This document shows, in pieces, positions 60,637 through 64,000 of a DNA stretch of 64,000 bases. The translations under genes were made by a program, and so were the position numbers. The notes below the pieces were generated by a model. The model was not told where the DNA came from. It did no database searches and saw nothing but the letters and a program-made list of their open reading frames with translations. The stretch lies in NCBI RefSeq assembly GCF_030512175.1, contig NZ_JAULBL010000002.1, forward strand, positions 618,149 to 682,148, read 5' to 3'. Source of the DNA: Paeniglutamicibacter sulfureus. GTDB lineage: Bacteria; Actinomycetota; Actinomycetes; Actinomycetales; Micrococcaceae. Each line of letters begins with the position of its first letter. Positions within the stretch are counted from its first letter, which is position 1.

Positions 60637-62585
60637 ATCGATTTGCAGCAGTAGCGGATCAACTCCGCGCGGTCTGGATGCTGGCCATCGTGGCCATCGC
60701 CCTGGTCATCGCAACCCCGTTGTTCCAGCAACCCACCAACCTCTTGAACATCCTGGTCACCGCGGCGGTGGTCACCCTGCTGGCCATCGGCCAGACCTAT
60801 GTCATCATCCTGGCCGAGATCGACCTCTCCGTCGGCGCCGTCCTGGGTTTCAGCGCCATGTCTTCCGCCATGGTCATGGCCGAGCACGGCTTCGTTGCCG
60901 GCTTCCTCGTCGGACTTGGCGTTGGCGCCGGGGCCGGGCTGGTCAACGGACTGCTGGTCACCAAGACGAGGATGCCATCCTTCATTGCCACGCTGGCCAC
61001 CATGTCGATTTTTGCCGGGCTGGCGCTGCAGCTCTCCCAGGGCAACCCGGTGGGCGTCACGTCCAACGCGTTCCTGGGCATGGGCCAGGGCAAGTTCCTG
61101 GGCATCGCCAACCCCATCTGGATCATGCTGCTGGTCGCCGCGGTCGCCGGATATGTCTTGGCCCGCACCAAGTTCGGCCGGGAGCTCTACGCCACCGGTG
61201 ACAACGTCGAGGCGTCGAGGCTCTCGGGCATCTCCACCGATCGCGTCAAGATCCTGGCCTTCACGATCTCGGGCGTGCTCGCCGCCATCGCCGGATTCAT
61301 CCTCACGGCCCGCCTGGGAACCGCCCAGCCGACGGCCGGCACGGGACTCGAGCTTGCAGCCATTGCCGCGGTCATCATCGGCGGCACGTCCCTGGCCGGT
61401 GGTCGCGGCGCCATCATCGGCACGGTGATCGGCGGCATCCTGCTGGCCACCATCGACAACGGACTGAACCTGCTCAACGTCTCGCCCTTCCTGCAGAACG
61501 TCGTCAAGGGCCTGGTCATCCTGATCGCCGTCTACCTTGACCGGAACTCGGGCATGCTGGCGCGCATCTTCAAGGGCACACCCGTGGGCAAGGCGACCAA
61601 GCGGCCCAATGGAAAATTCGTGCTTCCTGCCATCGCCGTGATCGTCGCCATCGCCGTCATTGCCGTCGTCACGGTGGTGAACCGCGGCAATTCCGCGGTC
61701 GCCGAGGCCAAGAGCGCGACCCTGGTCATCTCCACGCTGAACAACCCGTTCTTCGTCTCCGTTGCCGACGGGTCCAAGGCCCAGGCCGAGGCGGACGGGA
61801 TTGCCTTGGATGTGCAAAACGCCAACAACGACGACACCGCCGCGTTGAACCAGGCCACCACGGCACTGGTGAAGAAGCCCGACGTTTTGATCCTGGACCC
61901 GACCTCGAGTGAATCGGGTGGCTCGATCGTGCAGCAGGCCAACTCCGCGGACGTTCCCGTGGTCGCCTTCGACCGCATGCCCGACAAGGGCGAGCTGCGT
62001 GCCTTCATCGGATACGACGCCGTGGAGGCGGGCAAGAACGGTGCCAAGGCCTTGTGCGAGGCCGTCGGCGGGAAGGGCAATGTGGCCGAGGTCCAGGGCA
62101 TCTTGGGCACTTCCGTGGCACGCGACCGTTCCAATGGCTTCCGCGAGGGGATGAAGGAATGCCCCGGTGTGAAGATCGTGGCGACGCAGACGGCCAACTT
62201 TGACCGCGGAAAGTCCTTGGACGTCACCAACAACATCCTCCAGGCCAACCCGTCCCTTGACGGCATCTATGCGGCCAACGACGAAATGGCCCTGGGCTCG
62301 GTGGCCGCCGTGAAGTCCCGCAACCTTGTGGGCCAGGTGCAGATCGTCGGCAACGACGGCATCGGAGATGCACTGAGCGCGGTAAAGTCCGGCCAGATGT
62401 ATGCGACAAACGCAGAGTCTCCCTTCGCCCTCGGCCAGGAAGTCGTGCGGATCGCCGGAGAGGTCGCCGCCGGAAACGACGTCAACAAGGAACAGGTCCT
62501 GCAGGGCCGGATCGTCGTCAAGGACGATGTTCCCGGATTCTGCGACTACCTCACCGGTCTCGGCGACGCCACCACATGCAAGTAA
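60633..62585 (+). CDS. Fused ribose ABC permease and substrate-binding protein (RbsC-RbsB)
   Basis: The 650-residue protein joins two proteins that are usually separate. Residues 1-320 form an RbsC-type permease with about 8-10 helices ([48 protein letters not shown]). Residues 347-367 are a further helix ([21 protein letters not shown]). From about 375 follows an RbsB-type binding domain ([38 protein letters not shown]). The last helix thus tethers the binding domain outside the membrane, replacing a lipoprotein anchor. I see no frameshift or stop, and no separate rbsB or rbsC gene follows. Confidence 0.9.
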   Translation: MNRFAAVADQLRAVWMLAIVAIALVIATPLFQQPTNLLNILVTAAVVTLLAIGQTYVIILAEIDLSVGAVLGFSAMSSAMVMAEHGFVAGFLVGLGVGAGAGLVNGLLVTKTRMPSFIATLATMSIFAGLALQLSQGNPVGVTSNAFLGMGQGKFLGIANPIWIMLLVAAVAGYVLARTKFGRELYATGDNVEASRLSGISTDRVKILAFTISGVLAAIAGFILTARLGTAQPTAGTGLELAAIAAVIIGGTSLAGGRGAIIGTVIGGILLATIDNGLNLLNVSPFLQNVVKGLVILIAVYLDRNSGMLARIFKGTPVGKATKRPNGKFVLPAIAVIVAIAVIAVVTVVNRGNSAVAEAKSATLVISTLNNPFFVSVADGSKAQAEADGIALDVQNANNDDTAALNQATTALVKKPDVLILDPTSSESGGSIVQQANSADVPVVAFDRMPDKGELRAFIGYDAVEAGKNGAKALCEAVGGKGNVAEVQGILGTSVARDRSNGFREGMKECPGVKIVATQTANFDRGKSLDVTNNILQANPSLDGIYAANDEMALGSVAAVKSRNLVGQVQIVGNDGIGDALSAVKSGQMYATNAESPFALGQEVVRIAGEVAAGNDVNKEQVLQGRIVVKDDVPGFCDYLTGLGDATTCK

Positions 62586-62608
62586 CAGGCAACAAGACAG
62601 GAACAACG

Positions 62609-63286
62609 ATGACCGAGAACACCGTGGACGGCCCCGAACTGGCCGGCCTGATTGACCACACGCTGCTGACGCCAGAGGCGACCCGGCAAGATGTACTGGC
62701 CGCGGCGGCCGAGGCGGCCGCGCTGGGCACCTATTCGCTTTGCGTCTCCCCGGCCATGCTGCCGCTGCCCGAAAGCACGGTTCCCGTGGTCGCAGTGTGC
62801 GGATTCCCCTCCGGCAAGCATTCGGCCGCCATCAAGGCCACCGAAGCCGCCGAGGCCGTGGCCAACGGCGCCTCGGAGATCGACATGGTCATCAACCTGG
62901 GCCTGGCCACGGCCGGGGACTTCGCCTCTGTGGAAGCGGAAATTGCCGCGGTCCGGGCGGCAGTGCCGGCACCGCGTGTCCTGAAGGTGATCATCGAATC
63001 GGCAGCGCTCAGCGATGCCCAGGTCATCGGCTGCTGCGAGGCATCCGAACGCGCGGGCGCCGATTTCGTCAAGACCTCCACCGGCTTCCACCCGGCGGGC
63101 GGCGCCAGCATCCACGCCGTGGAATTAATGGCCAAGACCGTGGGCGGGCGTTTGGGCGTCAAGGCCTCGGGCGGCATCCGTGACCGCGAAACCGCGCTGG
63201 CCATGATTGCTGCCGGTGCCACCCGGCTGGGGGTTTCGGGCAGCAGGAACCTGTTGCAGGGAACGGCGGCAACCTCGGGCTACTAA
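62609..63286 (+). CDS. deoC: Deoxyribose-phosphate aldolase
   Basis: The 225-residue aldolase has the Schiff-base Lys155 in [14 protein letters not shown], the second lysine Lys185 in [10 protein letters not shown], and the catalytic aspartate in EIDMVINLG. It splits 2-deoxyribose-5-phosphate into acetaldehyde and glyceraldehyde-3-phosphate. The ATG at 62609 follows AGGA; an in-frame ATG at 62576 lies in the end of the previous gene. It closes the operon and is followed by a strong terminator. Confidence 0.93.
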   Translation: MTENTVDGPELAGLIDHTLLTPEATRQDVLAAAAEAAALGTYSLCVSPAMLPLPESTVPVVAVCGFPSGKHSAAIKATEAAEAVANGASEIDMVINLGLATAGDFASVEAEIAAVRAAVPAPRVLKVIIESAALSDAQVIGCCEASERAGADFVKTSTGFHPAGGASIHAVELMAKTVGGRLGVKASGGIRDRETALAMIAAGATRLGVSGSRNLLQGTAATSGY

Positions 63287-63301
63287 TGCCCAATGCCAAC
63301 G

Positions 63302-63340
63302 GGAGAAGGACGGTGCGCAAGCACCGTCCTTCTCCTTTTA
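63302..63340 (+). terminator. Terminator after deoC
   Basis: A perfect 15-bp stem (63302-63316 with 63321-63335) has a GCAA tetraloop and a TTTT tail. It ends the ribose operon. Confidence 0.93.
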
Positions 63341-63421
63341 CCGACACTCACCGAGGGCACCGGCGCCGATTCCTTGCGAGTTGACCTACCGCGGTGTCCG
63401 CCCCGGTTCTAGGCTTGGAGC

Positions 63422-64000
63422 ATGTCGCAGGAAGATCCGTCCTCCGCGGACATCGAAACGACCGACAGGCAAGCCGCCGCGAATGCAATGCCGCCCAAGA
63501 CGGGGCACCGCACATTCATGCATGTGCTGGTCAATACGGCCCTCGCGAACGTCATCACCAGCTTCCTCTGGTTTGCCCTGACCTTCTGGGTGTATCTGGA
63601 AACCCGTTCGGTGCTGGCCACCGGGCTCATTGGCGGCACCTACATGCTGCTGGTTGCGTTCTTTGGCCTGTTTTTCGGGGTGCTGGTGGACAGGTACCGC
63701 AAGCACGCGGTGATGGTGGGTTCCACGCTGTTTACCGTGGCCTGCTTTGGGGTGGCCGGGGCAATGTTCATGCTGGTTCCCGAGGCCGATCTGATGAGCC
63801 TGACCGGGATCTGGTTCTGGCTTTTTGCCCTCGTGATCCTCATTGGCGCGGTGGTCGAGCAACTGCGCAACATCGCCCTGTCCACCACCGTGACCCTGCT
63901 GGTGCCCGCGGACCGCCGGGTCAACGCCAACGGCTTGGTGGGGACGGTGCAAGGCCTTGCGTTCATGATCACCTCGGTCTTCAGCGGACTGGCCATCGGG
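63422..64000 (+). CDS. MFS transporter (N-terminal part, cut by window edge)
   Basis: The 193 visible codons begin with about 30 hydrophilic residues (MSQEDPSSAD), then membrane helices including ANVITSFLWFALTFWVYLETRS and the MFS loop FGVLVDRYRKHAVMVGS between helices 2 and 3. The type resembles MFS exporters of the enterobactin/drug-efflux kind. The reading frame is still open at the right edge. AGG lies 8 bases before the ATG. Substrate and full length are unknown. Confidence 0.8.
   Translation, partial: MSQEDPSSADIETTDRQAAANAMPPKTGHRTFMHVLVNTALANVITSFLWFALTFWVYLETRSVLATGLIGGTYMLLVAFFGLFFGVLVDRYRKHAVMVGSTLFTVACFGVAGAMFMLVPEADLMSLTGIWFWLFALVILIGAVVEQLRNIALSTTVTLLVPADRRVNANGLVGTVQGLAFMITSVFSGLAIG

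Overview
The window is high-GC DNA with many GTG and TTG starts, strong AGGAG-type ribosome binding sites, a VanR-type (PadR) vanillate regulator and protein sequences that resemble Arthrobacter and its relatives. I infer a chromosomal segment of a soil Micrococcaceae (Actinomycetota). This rests on protein resemblance recalled from memory, not on a search. I see no tRNA, rRNA, CRISPR array, transposase or replication origin. The first and last genes are cut by the window edges.

The segment is a catabolic district: small gene sets, each with its own transporter and regulator. Eleven transcription regulators are present (PadR, three LysR, three IclR, TetR, AsnC/Lrp, GntR, LacI). From left to right: 0-6.2 kb is methoxy-aromatic demethylation (a LigM-like folate-dependent demethylase cut by the edge, an orphan solute-binding lipoprotein, a MetF-like reductase, a PadR regulator, VanA and VanB, a DUF3237 protein). 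6.3-12 kb carries a formylglycine-generating enzyme convergent with an arylsulfatase, then an MHS-family transporter and a LysR regulator. 12.3-16.9 kb is a second MHS/LysR set with a metallo-beta-lactamase-fold hydrolase and a PIG-L deacetylase. 17-26.8 kb has an IclR/BCCT transporter pair, the end of the beta-ketoadipate pathway (pcaF, pcaI, pcaJ, pcaR), a monomeric sarcosine oxidase and a third MHS transporter.

26.9-36 kb holds LysR/mmsBA (valine catabolism), a quinone oxidoreductase, a secreted glycerophosphodiesterase with a C-terminal tail domain, a VOC protein, D-serine dehydratase and a zinc alcohol dehydrogenase. 36-41.2 kb is a TetR, methylcrotonyl-CoA carboxylase (two subunits) and CitE-like lyase operon. 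41.4-48 kb has a stand-alone FabH-like synthase, a double-unit Lrp regulator, an amidase and a three-gene set of two membrane proteins plus an M20 hydrolase. 48.2-48.9 kb is a HigBA toxin-antitoxin pair. 48.9-52.4 kb is acetoacetate use (thiolase, scoAB, IclR). 52.5-56.2 kb is GntR plus a D-lactate-type FAD/iron-sulfur dehydrogenase. 56.6-63.3 kb is a LacI-controlled ribose/deoxyribose operon with a fused permease-binding protein, ending in deoC. An MFS exporter-like gene runs off the right edge.

The pieces connect metabolically. Vanillate is demethylated to protocatechuate; the beta-ketoadipate steps here finish in succinyl-CoA and acetyl-CoA, though the ring-cleavage genes are not in the window. 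Leucine carbon would pass through methylcrotonyl-CoA carboxylase towards acetoacetate, which scoAB and the thiolase can use. Many units have clear operators: four copies of a VanR-like site, paired GTTCR-N5-YGAAC sites before pcaF, a repeated LysR element before mmsB, and a TGTAAA/TTTACA site before the ribose operon.
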